64,000 bases of DNA from Streptomyces lomondensis (GTDB lineage Bacteria; Actinomycetota; Actinomycetes; Streptomycetales; Streptomycetaceae), in NCBI RefSeq assembly GCF_014651035.1, contig NZ_BMWC01000005.1, positions 124,001 to 188,000 on the forward strand. Reading direction: 5' to 3'. The notes beneath the pieces were generated by a model. The model saw only the letters and a list, made by a program, of their open reading frames with translations, was not told where the DNA came from and ran no database searches. The translations under genes and the position numbers were made by a program. Of the stretch, positions 33,097-42,877 are shown one piece after another (within the stretch, counting starts at the first letter, position 1; the number at the start of each line of letters is the position of its first letter).

Positions 33097-36000
33097 CTAC
33101 ATGGGGGTGATGCTCACCTCGTCGAACTCGGTGGTGCTGTGGGCCAGGGGGCTGCGGGAGCAGACCACGAGGCCCACGTGGTAGGGGGCGTCACCGAAGC
33201 CGGGGATGTCTCCCTCGGCGAGGGGGGTCCAGGTGGCGCCGTCGTCGGTCGAGGCGGAAGCGGTGAAGTGCGTCCCGGTGCGCTTCAGCCGCAGCAGGCA
33301 GCCGGCGGTGACCGCCGCGTTGCCCGTGAACGTGGACCGTCCGGCGACGGTCGGGCGCAGCATCAGCTGGGCGCTGGTGCCGCCGGTGACGATCGCCCCG
33401 GCCGCCTGGTCGAACGGCGACAGGGACTTGGCCATGAGCAGGCCGACCCGGTCGCCGGTGGCTCCGGCGCGGGAGACCAGGCGGGCGGTGACCTCGCAGT
33501 CGCCGCTGACGGGCCGTCGTACGAACTGGCCCGTCATGCCCTGGTTGTTGGCGTTGAGCTCGTACCCGGCGCCCCGCACCACGAAGGTCCCGTCCTCGTG
33601 GGCGGTGCTGCCGGGGGTGCGGACGGCGACGACGCCGAGGGTGCCGTAGGCGCGGTCGTCGAGGACGACGTCGCCGAGGTCGCCGTAGGTCCAGGGCGCG
33701 GGCGGCGGGGTGCCGACCGTGAGGGTCAGCGTGCCGGTGGCGTCCCCGGCGGCGTTGCCCGCGCTGGTGGTGACCTTGAACTCGCCCGTCTGTGTGGGCG
33801 TTCCGGAGATCAGGCCGGTGCGCCTGTCGACGCGCAGGCCGTCGGGTAGCCCGTCCGCGGTGAAGCGTACGGGTTCGTGCGTGGCGCGCAGGATGTGCTT
33901 GAAGGGCACGCCCTTGTTGGCGAACGCGGCGGTGGCAGAGGTGAGTTGGGGTGTCGACGGCATCGGCATCGTCGACGCAGCGGACGGCGACAGGGGGCCG
34001 CGTCCGGCGCTGTTGGTCTTGGCGACCGCGTAGTGGTACGTGGTGCCGGGGGTGCCGGTGGCGTCGGCGTACCGGATGCGGGTGCCGAAGCCGACCGGGC
34101 CGATGCCGGTGGCGATGGTCTCGTACGGGCCGTCGGGCGCGGTGGAGCGCAGCACCTTGTAGCGGGCCGCGAGGTCCGGGTCGGTCCAGGCCAGTTCGAC
34201 GGCGTCCGCGCCCGCGGTGGCCCGCAGGTCACCGGCCGCGCGGGCGGGGCGCGGCACCGACCAGACCTCGCCGGCGGTCCGGGAGACCACGCTGACGTTG
34301 TCGAAGGCGCCCGTGCCGGTCTCGGCGTACTCCTCGTCGACGCCGAGGCAGGAGGTGAGGGTGAGACCGACGTACGCGGTGGCGCCGAGGTCGACGTCGG
34401 TGGAGCCGACCTCGGTCCAGCGGATGCCGTCCGGGGAGATGGCGCCGGTGCAGCGGTCGCCCCGGCGGGTCACGCGCACCCAGTACGGCATGCGCAGCCG
34501 GTAGCCGTCGCCCGCGCCCTCGACGTACGGGGCCGTCAGCGGGGTCGCCGACTCGGGCAGCGCGCCCAGGGAGGAGATCGGGAAGGCGGCGCTGGTGGTG
34601 ATCGCCTGCTGCTGGGAGGGCGGCACGGGCGTGCTGCCGGTCCCCTTGACGGGCTCCCCCGCCCTGGCCCGTACGGACCACACTCCGCTCCAGGTGTGCA
34701 GGGGCAGGCCCTGGATCAGCATGGCGGCGTGGGGGGCGTCCGCGTCCAGGCCGGCCCGTACGGTGACGCCGATCTTCGAGTACTGGGAGCTAAGCGGGTA
34801 GACGATCCGCGCGGTGATCGTGCCGTCGCCGCGCAGCGGCAGGTAGGCCAGGCGGTGCGTGTCGGCGGTGCCGGACGCCTCCAGCAGGAACCGCTCGCCG
34901 TCGAAGACGGCCGAGCCGGGGATCTTCACGTCCCCGACGTCCCGTGTCGCCCAGGGGTCGGGCAGGCCGGGGACCGTCGCCGCCCAGAGTGAACGGGCGC
35001 TGGTGCCCTGGGAGTTGGTGGCGGTGACCTGGTAGTACGACGCCTTGCCCGGGCGGGCGTCGCGGTCGGTGTACGTCGGCTCGTCGAGACCGGTCGCGAT
35101 CTCCTCGTACGGTCCGTCGGCGGTGGTGGCCCGCAGGACGGTGTACGACTCGGCCCACGCCGACGGCAGCCAGGCCACGGTGACGGACTTGTCGCCGCCG
35201 ACCGCCGTGACACCGGCCGGGGCCGTGGGCACGGCCGGGGCGGGGGCCTTCGTGCCGGCGAAGGTGAGGGTGCCCCAGCTGGGCAGGTCGTCGTTGCTGC
35301 CCTCGACGACCCGGGCGCCGCCGGTGCCGCGGAAGACGGCCGCCCTGGTGTAGGGCGTGTCGAAGCCCCGGACGCCGGCGTAGTGCGCGTACGCCATCTC
35401 GTAGATGGGCGGAAGGTTTCCGCGGCCGACCGCCGACACGGTCTTCTTGATGTACTTGCCGGTGCGGTCGAGGTCGGGGACGAAGGGGACGTCGCCGCCG
35501 AGGTTGTACCGGGCGGCGTACTCGACGTTCTTCAGCAGCCGGTCGCCGTCGAAGGCGTACAGGTCGACGCCCTGGTTCCAGGCGACCTGCGCGGCGTCGG
35601 CGAGCAGACCGACGGCGAGCTGCTCGTGGCCCTGGTCGCGGCCCGACTCCTGGCCTTGGCCGGCGTCGGTGACGATGCGGTTCCGGACACTGCCGTTGCC
35701 CGCGCCCGCGGCGGCGAAGCGGAGCGCGTCCTCGAAGAGGGTGGGCTCCTCGCAGAACACGCCGATGGCCAGGATCGACTGGACGGCCGTCAGGTCCCAG
35801 TTGCCGTTGGCGTAGAGCATGTAGCCGGAGATCGCCGGATACCAGACGCGCAGGAACGACTCCTCGCAGCGGGCGATGTCCTCCTTCGCCCAGCCGTCGT
35901 AGCCGCTGTGCCGGAGCAGTTCGGCCGCGTTGACGAACTTGAAGACCTGGAGCCCGGCGCCCAGCGGCCCGTCCGCGCCGGTGACGGCCTTCAGTGACGC

Positions 36001-36468
36001 CGACCAGGCGTTGAGGATGTCGCGGGACTTGTCGGCGTACGCCCGGTCGCCCGTGACGCACCACATCAGCGCCGTCTGGTACGCGGCGGCCGAGTCGGCG
36101 ACGGCCTGGCTCTGGAAGTTGGTGGGGCCGCGGCCCCAGGAGGTGATCTGGCCGGTGTTCTGCACGGCGTACGTCGCCTTCGAGCGCGCGTGGGCGGCGA
36201 GGGCGAGGAAACCGTCGTGGATCGGGGACTCCTTCGCGGCGACCGCGGCCTTCATGCGGGCCAGGTCGTCGGCGCTGTGCAGCAGCCCGGGGTGAGTGAA
36301 GGCGCGCGCGCCGGTGCTGTCCTGGGCGGCGGCCCGGGCGGTGCCGGACGCGAGCAGTCCGCTCGCGCCCGACACCAGCAGCAGGGCGGCCGCGCCGCCG
36401 AGGAAGCCCCGGCGGCTCGGTGCGGGAATCGTTCTCATGGGCGTTGCTCTCACGGGGTCGGCGCTCAT
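33097..36468 (-). CDS. large multidomain secreted polysaccharide lyase
   Basis: A 1123-residue protein. ATG 36468 shares ATGA with the upstream stop, so it is translationally coupled; ATG 36438 is an alternative. Order: Tat signal (SRRGFLGGAAALLLVSG); an alginate-lyase-type toroid (about 45-400, with FTHPGLLHSADDLARMKAAV, GNWDLTAVQSILAIGVF and QGQESGRDQGHEQLAVGLLA in parts); a fibronectin III-like domain; a DUF1349-like beta-sandwich; a second fibronectin III-like domain; a He_PIG/Ig-like domain (GLPDGLRVDRRTGLISGTP); and a second DUF1349-like sandwich ending STTEFDEVSITPM. The catalytic domain is a homologue of the adjacent smaller lyase. The extra modules probably bind polymer. Confidence 0.87.
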   Translation of the reverse strand: MSADPVRATPMRTIPAPSRRGFLGGAAALLLVSGASGLLASGTARAAAQDSTGARAFTHPGLLHSADDLARMKAAVAAKESPIHDGFLALAAHARSKATYAVQNTGQITSWGRGPTNFQSQAVADSAAAYQTALMWCVTGDRAYADKSRDILNAWSASLKAVTGADGPLGAGLQVFKFVNAAELLRHSGYDGWAKEDIARCEESFLRVWYPAISGYMLYANGNWDLTAVQSILAIGVFCEEPTLFEDALRFAAAGAGNGSVRNRIVTDAGQGQESGRDQGHEQLAVGLLADAAQVAWNQGVDLYAFDGDRLLKNVEYAARYNLGGDVPFVPDLDRTGKYIKKTVSAVGRGNLPPIYEMAYAHYAGVRGFDTPYTRAAVFRGTGGARVVEGSNDDLPSWGTLTFAGTKAPAPAVPTAPAGVTAVGGDKSVTVAWLPSAWAESYTVLRATTADGPYEEIATGLDEPTYTDRDARPGKASYYQVTATNSQGTSARSLWAATVPGLPDPWATRDVGDVKIPGSAVFDGERFLLEASGTADTHRLAYLPLRGDGTITARIVYPLSSQYSKIGVTVRAGLDADAPHAAMLIQGLPLHTWSGVWSVRARAGEPVKGTGSTPVPPSQQQAITTSAAFPISSLGALPESATPLTAPYVEGAGDGYRLRMPYWVRVTRRGDRCTGAISPDGIRWTEVGSTDVDLGATAYVGLTLTSCLGVDEEYAETGTGAFDNVSVVSRTAGEVWSVPRPARAAGDLRATAGADAVELAWTDPDLAARYKVLRSTAPDGPYETIATGIGPVGFGTRIRYADATGTPGTTYHYAVAKTNSAGRGPLSPSAASTMPMPSTPQLTSATAAFANKGVPFKHILRATHEPVRFTADGLPDGLRVDRRTGLISGTPTQTGEFKVTTSAGNAAGDATGTLTLTVGTPPPAPWTYGDLGDVVLDDRAYGTLGVVAVRTPGSTAHEDGTFVVRGAGYELNANNQGMTGQFVRRPVSGDCEVTARLVSRAGATGDRVGLLMAKSLSPFDQAAGAIVTGGTSAQLMLRPTVAGRSTFTGNAAVTAGCLLRLKRTGTHFTASASTDDGATWTPLAEGDIPGFGDAPYHVGLVVCSRSPLAHSTTEFDEVSITPM

Positions 36469-37997
36469 GACGCGGCGGCCGCCGCGGCCTCGGCGGTGGT
36501 GAGGAACTTGAGGTTCGTCACGTGCTCGTTGACGAACATGGGCACGCCGTCCGAGGCCAGGTACCACCTCGGCTTGCCCGTGCTGTCCGCGATCACCCTG
36601 CCGTTGACGCGGAGGTTCTCGAAGGTGACGTCCTTGACAACGTGCTCCTTGTCGAGGCCGACGATCATCGAGAGGTCGGCGTTCTTGCCGTTGTAGCTGA
36701 GGTCCTTGATGTAGACGTTCTCGATGCCGCGGCCGGCCGAGGTGTTGTACTTCGGGTTGTACTCGACCCGCATGTGGATGAGCTGGCCCCAGCGGAAGTC
36801 CTCCACCCGGATGTTGTCGAACTTGACGTCCCGGACGAGGTTGCTGTCGCCGACCATGAAGGCGATGGCACCCTGGTAGGTCACCTGCGGCTCGCGGTGG
36901 TCGAGGATGTCGATGTTCTCGTAGCGCAGGTTCTCCAGCATCTCCGGGTTCTCGGAGTTGCCGTGCACGCCGATGTTGATCGGGTGGGCGACGTCGGCCC
37001 AGAGGGAGCAGTTCCTGACGGTGATGTTGCGGGTGTCGCCGTAGAAGTCCCAGCGGTGGGTGTAGAGGGCGACGCAGTCGTCGGAGGTGCGCAGGAAGCA
37101 GCCGTCGATCGTGACGTTCTCGGAGCAGTAGAGCTGGATGCCGTCACCCCAGCCCTGGTGGCTGAAGGCGCGCAGATTCCTGATGGTGAGGTTCCTGGAC
37201 TCGGCGACCCTGACGTTCTCGTACCGGGGGTTGAGGATCGTGATGCCGTCGATCGTGACGTTCTCGCACTTGCGGATGAACATCGCGCCCGACGTGGAGT
37301 TGTAGAGCACTCCGCGGCCGATGATCCGGGAGTTCTCCACCCCCTCGATGTTCACGTGCGCCTGGACGACCGCACCGGGGGCCAGGTAGACGGTGGTGTT
37401 GCTGGGCACCTTCAGCACCCCGTCGGTGGGGGTGTGGAAACCGGGCCCGAAGTACATGACCTTCTTGTCGCCCTCGGTGGGCACGTCCTGCTCGATCGGG
37501 TTCGCGAACAGGTGCAGGCAGTCGAAGATCTTGTCGTCGATCTGGACGACGAGGTTGCGGGGCCGGTCCAGGGTGAAGCGCGCGGTGCTGCCGAGCACCT
37601 CGGGCTTGATGCCGTACGAGTCCGGGCGGATGCGGACCTTCTCGCCGCCGCCCGGGTTGTACGTGACCTCGACCTCGACGGTGCCGGAGAAGTCGAAGGC
37701 GGCCCAGGAGGAGTTCTGGGCCCTGTTGCTGCCGGTGACGGGGTCGATCAGGGCGAGCTTGGCCAGGTAGACGTCGAGTCTGTGCCAGCTGCCACCTGCC
37801 GGCCGGACCCTGACGGTGAAGGAGTTGTTGACAGGCACCTTCGGAAGCGTCGGGTGGATGACCACGCTGTCGCCGGTGGTGCCGGTTTCATCCGCCGCGG
37901 CGGCCTGCGCGGTGCCCGCGATGCTGCCGGCCAAGCCGGCGGCAGCGATGACACCGGCGGCCTGGAGGGTGGTCCGGCGTGACAGGGGCGTGTTCAT
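36465..37997 (-). CDS. Tat-secreted beta-helix glycoside hydrolase (GH28/GH49-like)
   Basis: A 510-residue protein from ATG 37997, with AAGGAGT upstream. Tat signal: LSRRTTLQAAGVIAAAGLAG. An N-terminal beta-sandwich domain (about 45-165, ending RNLVVQIDDKIFDCLHLFAN) precedes a right-handed parallel beta-helix rich in NVTIDG-type turns. Clan GH-N catalytic features: WGDGIQLY, RTSDDCVAL (paired Asp) and INIGVHGNS (His-Gly). The GH28 RIK motif is not obvious, and the N-terminal domain recalls GH49, so polygalacturonase is not certain. It is coupled to the downstream lyase gene and follows the ABC importer genes. Confidence 0.85.
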   Translation of the reverse strand: MNTPLSRRTTLQAAGVIAAAGLAGSIAGTAQAAAADETGTTGDSVVIHPTLPKVPVNNSFTVRVRPAGGSWHRLDVYLAKLALIDPVTGSNRAQNSSWAAFDFSGTVEVEVTYNPGGGEKVRIRPDSYGIKPEVLGSTARFTLDRPRNLVVQIDDKIFDCLHLFANPIEQDVPTEGDKKVMYFGPGFHTPTDGVLKVPSNTTVYLAPGAVVQAHVNIEGVENSRIIGRGVLYNSTSGAMFIRKCENVTIDGITILNPRYENVRVAESRNLTIRNLRAFSHQGWGDGIQLYCSENVTIDGCFLRTSDDCVALYTHRWDFYGDTRNITVRNCSLWADVAHPINIGVHGNSENPEMLENLRYENIDILDHREPQVTYQGAIAFMVGDSNLVRDVKFDNIRVEDFRWGQLIHMRVEYNPKYNTSAGRGIENVYIKDLSYNGKNADLSMIVGLDKEHVVKDVTFENLRVNGRVIADSTGKPRWYLASDGVPMFVNEHVTNLKFLTTAEAAAAAAS

Positions 37998-38030
37998 GCG
38001 TACTCCTTGCAAAAGGTTCGGTAAGAGGGG

Positions 38031-38894
38031 CTACTTCAGTCCGGTCGTGGACATCCCGGCCACGAAGCCGCGCTGGGCGATCAGGAAGATCAGCAGAATC
38101 GGCACCACGTACATCACGGAGGCCGCGGCCTGGAGGTTGGCGACGGGCGTGCCGGCCGAGGTGACGTAGGTGGACATCACGGCGACGGCCAGGGTGGACT
38201 TGTCGGTGGAGAGCAGCAGCTGCGGGGCGATGTAGTCGCCCCAGGACCAGGTGAAGGCGATCACGAAGCTCGCGGACAGCACCGGCCAGGACTGCGGCAG
38301 GAAGATCCGCCAGAAGATCGTGCCGTAGCCGCAGCCGTCGATGATCGCAGCCTCCTCCAGCTCCCGGGGCAGCCCGGCGAAGAACTGCCGGAAGAGGAAG
38401 ACCAGATAGGGAGCGGCGGCCAGCCCCCAGAGCACCCACGGCCAGTACGTGTCGACCATGCCGAGCTTCGCGAAGATCAAGTACGTCGGCAGCAGGGTGA
38501 TCATCTGGGGCAGCATCATCGAGCCGATGAGGATGCCGAACAGCGTCTTCTTGCCGGGGGCGTCCAGCCGGGCGAAGCCGAAGCCGACCCAGGCCGAGCT
38601 GAGGGTGACGAGGGTGGCGTAGATGAGGGCGATGATCAGGGAGTTGCGGGCGTAGCCGAGGAAGTCGATCAGGTTGAAGGCGTCGGCGAAGTTGTGCCAC
38701 TGGAAGTCGGTGGGCAGCCAGTGCACGGGCGAGGCGGCCAGCTCCGCCGGGGTCTTCAGGCCGCTGAGTATGAGCCAGCCGAAGGGGCCGATGAACAGCC
38801 CGGTGATGACGACGAGGACCGTGTAGAGGACCAGGCGGTGGACGCGGATCCGCGCCCGGGGCGCGGAGTCGGGGAGCGGACTGGTGGCGGTCAC
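38031..38894 (-). CDS. sugar ABC transporter permease (MalG type)
   Basis: A 287-residue inner membrane protein with six predicted helices and the EAA loop EEAAIIDGCGYGTIFWRIFLP that contacts the ATPase. It starts at GTG 38894 within a GTGA overlap with the upstream permease. Together with the two upstream genes it makes an oligosaccharide importer lacking its own ATPase, as is usual in Streptomyces, where a shared MsiK-like ATPase serves many importers. Confidence 0.93.
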   Translation of the reverse strand: MTATSPLPDSAPRARIRVHRLVLYTVLVVITGLFIGPFGWLILSGLKTPAELAASPVHWLPTDFQWHNFADAFNLIDFLGYARNSLIIALIYATLVTLSSAWVGFGFARLDAPGKKTLFGILIGSMMLPQMITLLPTYLIFAKLGMVDTYWPWVLWGLAAAPYLVFLFRQFFAGLPRELEEAAIIDGCGYGTIFWRIFLPQSWPVLSASFVIAFTWSWGDYIAPQLLLSTDKSTLAVAVMSTYVTSAGTPVANLQAAASVMYVVPILLIFLIAQRGFVAGMSTTGLK

Positions 38895-39886
38895 TTCTTC
38901 GCCTCCGGGTCGACGTTGTAGAACACCACGCCGGACGTGAACTTGAAGATGAGCCCGGTGGCGATGAGGATCAGGACGAAGAGCACCCACAGCAGTGCGG
39001 AGGCGTAGCCGTAGCGGCCTAGCGCGAAGTACTGCGAGAACACGTGCATCATGTAGAGGTAGTTCGACTGCGGCAGCGCGGTGACGCCCGCCGTCGTGCC
39101 CTCCGGTGTGAGCAGCAGCGGCATGATGGTCTGCACGGACGCGATCACGCCGGTCACCGTCTGGAACAGCAGCACCGGCGACAGCAGCGGCACGGTGATG
39201 CTGCGGAACGTCCGCCAGGCGCTCGCCCCGTCGATCCGGGCGGCCTCGTGCAGTTCCCGGGGCACGTCCTGGAGCCCCGCCAGCGAGATGATCATGACGT
39301 TTCCGGCGGCCCACAGCACGCTCATCAGCAGCACGTAACGGGCGTAGGGGTCGGAGAGCCAGCCGAGCGCGTCGAAGCCGAACAGGGTGATGACGCCGTT
39401 GGCGGCACCGGAGTTCTGGTCGAAGAGCGCCTTGAAGGTGAGGCCGACGCCCACCGGCGGCACCACGGCCGGCAGATAGAGCAGCGTGCGGAACAGCCCG
39501 CGCCCCTTGATCGGCCGGTTGACCAGCACGGCGAGCCCGAGCCCGGCGATGATCGACAGCGGCACCGAGGTGAGGGCGAACAGGCCCGTGCGGCCCAGGG
39601 AGTTCCAGGTCTGCGGATCGGAGAACAGCTCCGTGTAGTTGCCGAGGCCGACGTACGTCCAGTGCGGCGAGATCCCGTCGTACGTGGTGAAGCTCAGCCA
39701 CAGCGCGTACGCCATCGGGACGATCGTCAGCAGCAGGAAACCGATGATCCAGGGCGAGGTGAACAGGTAGAAAGCGCGCTGCCTGCGCGCGGTCATGGAG
39801 ATCCCGGGCCGCTGGGCCGGTGTCGCGCGGCCGGTGCGCGCGGCCGGGCCGGTCCGGTCCGGGACGGATATCTGGTCGACCGTCAT
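38891..39886 (-). CDS. sugar ABC transporter permease (MalF type)
   Basis: A 331-residue permease with a cytoplasmic N-terminal tail and six hydrophobic segments. EAA loop: ELHEAARIDGASAWRTFRSIT. The start at ATG 39886 shares ATGA with the stop of the binding-protein gene, so the binding protein and both permeases are translationally coupled (overlaps at 39883-39886 and 38891-38894). Confidence 0.93.
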   Translation of the reverse strand: MTVDQISVPDRTGPAARTGRATPAQRPGISMTARRQRAFYLFTSPWIIGFLLLTIVPMAYALWLSFTTYDGISPHWTYVGLGNYTELFSDPQTWNSLGRTGLFALTSVPLSIIAGLGLAVLVNRPIKGRGLFRTLLYLPAVVPPVGVGLTFKALFDQNSGAANGVITLFGFDALGWLSDPYARYVLLMSVLWAAGNVMIISLAGLQDVPRELHEAARIDGASAWRTFRSITVPLLSPVLLFQTVTGVIASVQTIMPLLLTPEGTTAGVTALPQSNYLYMMHVFSQYFALGRYGYASALLWVLFVLILIATGLIFKFTSGVVFYNVDPEAKK

Positions 39887-41232
39887 CCCACCTGCTCCTT
39901 ACCGCGCTTCAGCTGCTCGTTCATCAGCGAGTTCAGGCGGCCCGCCAAGGCGTCGACGGACATACGGCCGTTCATCGCTGCCGGGGCCTCCTGGTTGAAG
40001 AGGGCGTAGAGCGAGTCCGCCGTCGCGTAGGGGGTGTAGGCGATCACCGAGAAGTGCTCCAGCTCGGCGTTCTGCACCTTCAGCACCCGCTTCTGGTAGT
40101 CCCCCTGGGCGGGCATCAGCGGGCGCAGCGACTTCAGGGTGGGGATGCCCCAGCCGCTGGAGGCGCGGGCCTTGGCCGGCCCCTCGCCGAAGAACCACTC
40201 GAAGACCCGCCAGGCGGCGTCCTTGTTCCTCGCCTTCTTCGGCATCCACAGGCCGGTGCCGGCCTGGCACGGGCTGACCCGCCGGCCGCCCTCGAAGACC
40301 GGGGCCGGGGCGAGGCGGGCGAGCGGCGCCAGCTTCTTGTCGGTGTTGATCAAGCCGCCGAGCCAGTAGCCCGAGTTGGACATGGCCATCCGGTTCGCCT
40401 GGAAGGTGGGTCCGTCCCAGGTGTTGGGGTCGGGCTGGACGATGCTCGGGCCGACCCTGCTCCGGCCGTACTCGATGTACCAGGCCAGGGCCTTGCGGGC
40501 CTCGGGGGTGGTGAAGTCGACCCGGGAGAAGTCGTCGTTGAAGAGGCGTCCTCCGGCTGCGACCGTCAGGCTCGCCAGGAGGTTCGGGGTGGACACGCCG
40601 TTGTAGCTGCCGCCGAAGACGGTCGTCTGGCCGCTCTTGCGCCGGGTGAGCCGCTTGGCGTTCTCCAGCCACTCCTCGTAGGTGACCGGCTCGGTCTCCG
40701 GCGGGTAGTCGACGCCCGCCTTGTCGAAGAGCGCGGTATTGTACCAGAACATGGAGTCCTGGGAGAAGTCCTTCGCCATGCCGTAGCGGGGGCCCTTGCC
40801 CTGGGTACGGCCGTCATAGCGCCACAGGTCGTTCACCGGGTCGAGGTCGTCGGTCCTGAGGATGCTGCTCCGGGCGAAGTAAGGATCCAGGTCCTCCATC
40901 ACGTCCCGCGCCGCGAAGTAGGGCGCGTCCGTGGCACCGACGCCGCGGACCAGGTCGGGCGGGGCGCCGTTGGTCATCATGCCGATCAGCTTGGTGATGT
41001 CGTACCTCACCGTGGTGATCTTGACGCCGATGTCCTTCTGGGCCTGCCTGACCAGCTCCGGGGAGAGGTCGTCGGGCTTGACCATCAGCGTGACGGTCTC
41101 ACCGCCGCCGCTGACGCCGGTGGACACCTGCATCGCGCAACCGCTCAGCGACGCCGCGCCCGTGGCGGCGCCGGCTGCCGAGAGGGCGAGGAATCGGCGG
41201 CGGCTCAGGGAAGCACCAGCACGTGGGTGCAT
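39883..41232 (-). CDS. sugar ABC transporter substrate-binding lipoprotein
   Basis: A 449-residue family 1 solute-binding protein from ATG 41232, with AGGAGG upstream. The signal sequence joins a twin-arginine run (SRRRFLALSAAGAATGAASLSGC) to a lipobox with Cys near residue 32, so it is probably a Tat-exported lipoprotein. Binding-protein landmarks: MTNGAPPDLVRG, GMAKDFSQDSMFWYNTALFDKAGVD in parts, and MSNSGYWLGGL. It should capture oligosaccharides released by the adjacent lyases and hydrolase. Its promoter region holds AACCGGTT and CGAACTTTCG palindromes. Confidence 0.92.
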   Translation of the reverse strand: MHPRAGASLSRRRFLALSAAGAATGAASLSGCAMQVSTGVSGGGETVTLMVKPDDLSPELVRQAQKDIGVKITTVRYDITKLIGMMTNGAPPDLVRGVGATDAPYFAARDVMEDLDPYFARSSILRTDDLDPVNDLWRYDGRTQGKGPRYGMAKDFSQDSMFWYNTALFDKAGVDYPPETEPVTYEEWLENAKRLTRRKSGQTTVFGGSYNGVSTPNLLASLTVAAGGRLFNDDFSRVDFTTPEARKALAWYIEYGRSRVGPSIVQPDPNTWDGPTFQANRMAMSNSGYWLGGLINTDKKLAPLARLAPAPVFEGGRRVSPCQAGTGLWMPKKARNKDAAWRVFEWFFGEGPAKARASSGWGIPTLKSLRPLMPAQGDYQKRVLKVQNAELEHFSVIAYTPYATADSLYALFNQEAPAAMNGRMSVDALAGRLNSLMNEQLKRGKEQVG

Positions 41233-41863
41233 GAACGCACCACCTCCTGCTCTGCTGTTCGAGATACCGGCTATGTGCCGGAGCGCCGACCATGCGGGTC
41301 GGCTTGGCAACCGGTTGTTGTGCGTGGGGCAGAGCTTCTTCCGGTCAGGATGGCGCGTCAAGAGCTCCGGCGAACTTTCGAAAAGACTGTGTAACCTCGA
41401 TGTCATGGGCCGAGATCGCGGTCAGTTCCAGTTTCGGCCGCAGTGATCAGGCCACGGAGCTGCAGCCGAACCGGCCGTGACCAGGGGTGAACGGGGCATG
41501 TAGTCGGCAACAATTCCGGGAACCGGTTGCTGCACCGGCCATCCGAGCCGCGATACGCCGACGGCGGCACGCACCGCGCCGGCTCCGGCACGCCGAAACT
41601 TCAGTAATCGATTTCCATGAACACCTCGGACTCATGGCTCGGAACACGGATCGGCCCTGGACAGCCGAGCAGCACCCCGATCCCCCACGTCACCTGCCCC
41701 GCCCCCGCCTTCTCCTGCCACGACGTGGCCACCAGGAGGCCATTGCCCCGAACCGGCACCTTCGGAGTTACCCCCCGCCCTGGCGATTGACCGCCGCTTC
41801 CCGGCGGATCTACGGTAGAAGGCGCTTTCTGAAACGTTTTCCATCCTCAGCTCCAGGAGAGTC
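41233..41863. promoter_or_regulatory. 631-bp divergent regulatory region with several LacI-type palindromes
   Basis: No gene is supported here. Sites seen: GCAACCGGTTGT (41307-41318), CGAACTTTCG followed by AAAAG (41371-41385), GGGAACCGGTTGC (about 41518-41530), GAAGGCGCTTTC (41818-41829) and GAAACGTTTTCC (41832-41843). The dehydrogenase promoter is well defined: TTGACC (41787-41792), an 18-bp spacer, then TACGGT (41811-41816). The last two palindromes sit directly downstream, at and after the transcription start. Confidence 0.6.
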
Positions 41864-42877
41864 ATGCCCAGCCCCCAGCTGCCGCGGGCCGTGTTCGCGA
41901 TGGACCCGGTGCACCTCCCGCTGCTCTTCCCTCCGCCGCTGATGGAGCGGCTGAGGCGCACGGCCGACATCGACCCCGGGTTGGTGGTGCGGGACTTCGC
42001 CGATCCGGCCGCGGCCGACACCCTGGCCTCCGCCGAGATGCTGATCACCGGCTGGGGCTGCCCCCACCTGGACGCCGGCGTCCTCGCGGCGGTCCCGAAA
42101 CTCGGCGCCGTCCTGCACGCGGCCGGGTCCGTCCGCTCCCTGGTCGGCGAGGCCCTGTGGGAACGCGGGGTCACCGTCCACAGCGCGGTGACGGGCAACG
42201 CCCTGCCGGTCGCCGAGTACACGCTCGCGATGATCCTGCTGGCGGGCAAGGACGCCTTCGACCACCGCGAGCGCTTCCGCCGCACCCACGCCTACCCCAG
42301 CCCCGCCGAGACCGCCGCGACCGGCAACCTCGGCCGCCGGGTCGGTGTCATCGGCGCGTCCCGCGTGGGCCGCAGACTGCTGGAGCTGCTCCGGCCGTTC
42401 GACCTCACCGTCCTGCTCCACGACCCGTACGTCAGCCCCGCCGAGGCCGCCGCCCTCGGTGCCGAGTCGCTGTCGCTGGAGGACCTGCTCCGGCACAGCG
42501 ACATCGTGAGCCTGCACGCCCCCGACATCCCCGAGACCCACCACATGCTCGACCGCGACCGGCTCGCCCTGATGCGGGACGGCGGCGTGCTCATCAACAC
42601 CGCCCGCGGTGCGCTGGTCGACCACGAGGCCCTCACCGACGAGCTGGTCTCCGGCCGGCTCAACGCGGTCCTCGACGTGACCGACCCGGAGCCGCTGCCC
42701 GCCGGTTCCCCGCTGTACCACCTGCCCAACGTGTTCCTCACGCCGCACATCGCCGGCTCCCTCGGCACCGAACTGGAGCGGCTGGGCCGCATCGTCGTGG
42801 AGGAGCTGGAGCGCCTGGTGGCGGGCCTGCCGCCGGAGCACGAGGTGCGGCACGCGGACCTCGCGCGGGTGGCGTGA
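41864..42877 (+). CDS. D-isomer-specific 2-hydroxyacid dehydrogenase
   Basis: A 337-residue NAD-dependent dehydrogenase from ATG 41864 (AGGAG upstream). The nucleotide-binding motif is VGVIGASRVGRRLLELL. Catalytic residues are in place: Arg in NTARGALVDHEAL, Glu in DPEPLPAGS and His in LTPHIAGSLG. It may reduce or oxidise a hydroxy- or keto-acid derived from uronates. It has its own promoter, and a 562-bp repeat-rich gap separates it from the next gene. Confidence 0.9.
   Translation: MPSPQLPRAVFAMDPVHLPLLFPPPLMERLRRTADIDPGLVVRDFADPAAADTLASAEMLITGWGCPHLDAGVLAAVPKLGAVLHAAGSVRSLVGEALWERGVTVHSAVTGNALPVAEYTLAMILLAGKDAFDHRERFRRTHAYPSPAETAATGNLGRRVGVIGASRVGRRLLELLRPFDLTVLLHDPYVSPAEAAALGAESLSLEDLLRHSDIVSLHAPDIPETHHMLDRDRLALMRDGGVLINTARGALVDHEALTDELVSGRLNAVLDVTDPEPLPAGSPLYHLPNVFLTPHIAGSLGTELERLGRIVVEELERLVAGLPPEHEVRHADLARVA

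Noticed and set aside
41487..41942. A 151-codon frame in the divergent regulatory region
   Set aside because: Arg/Pro/His-rich, no recognisable domain, and it runs through the dehydrogenase promoter and start codon.
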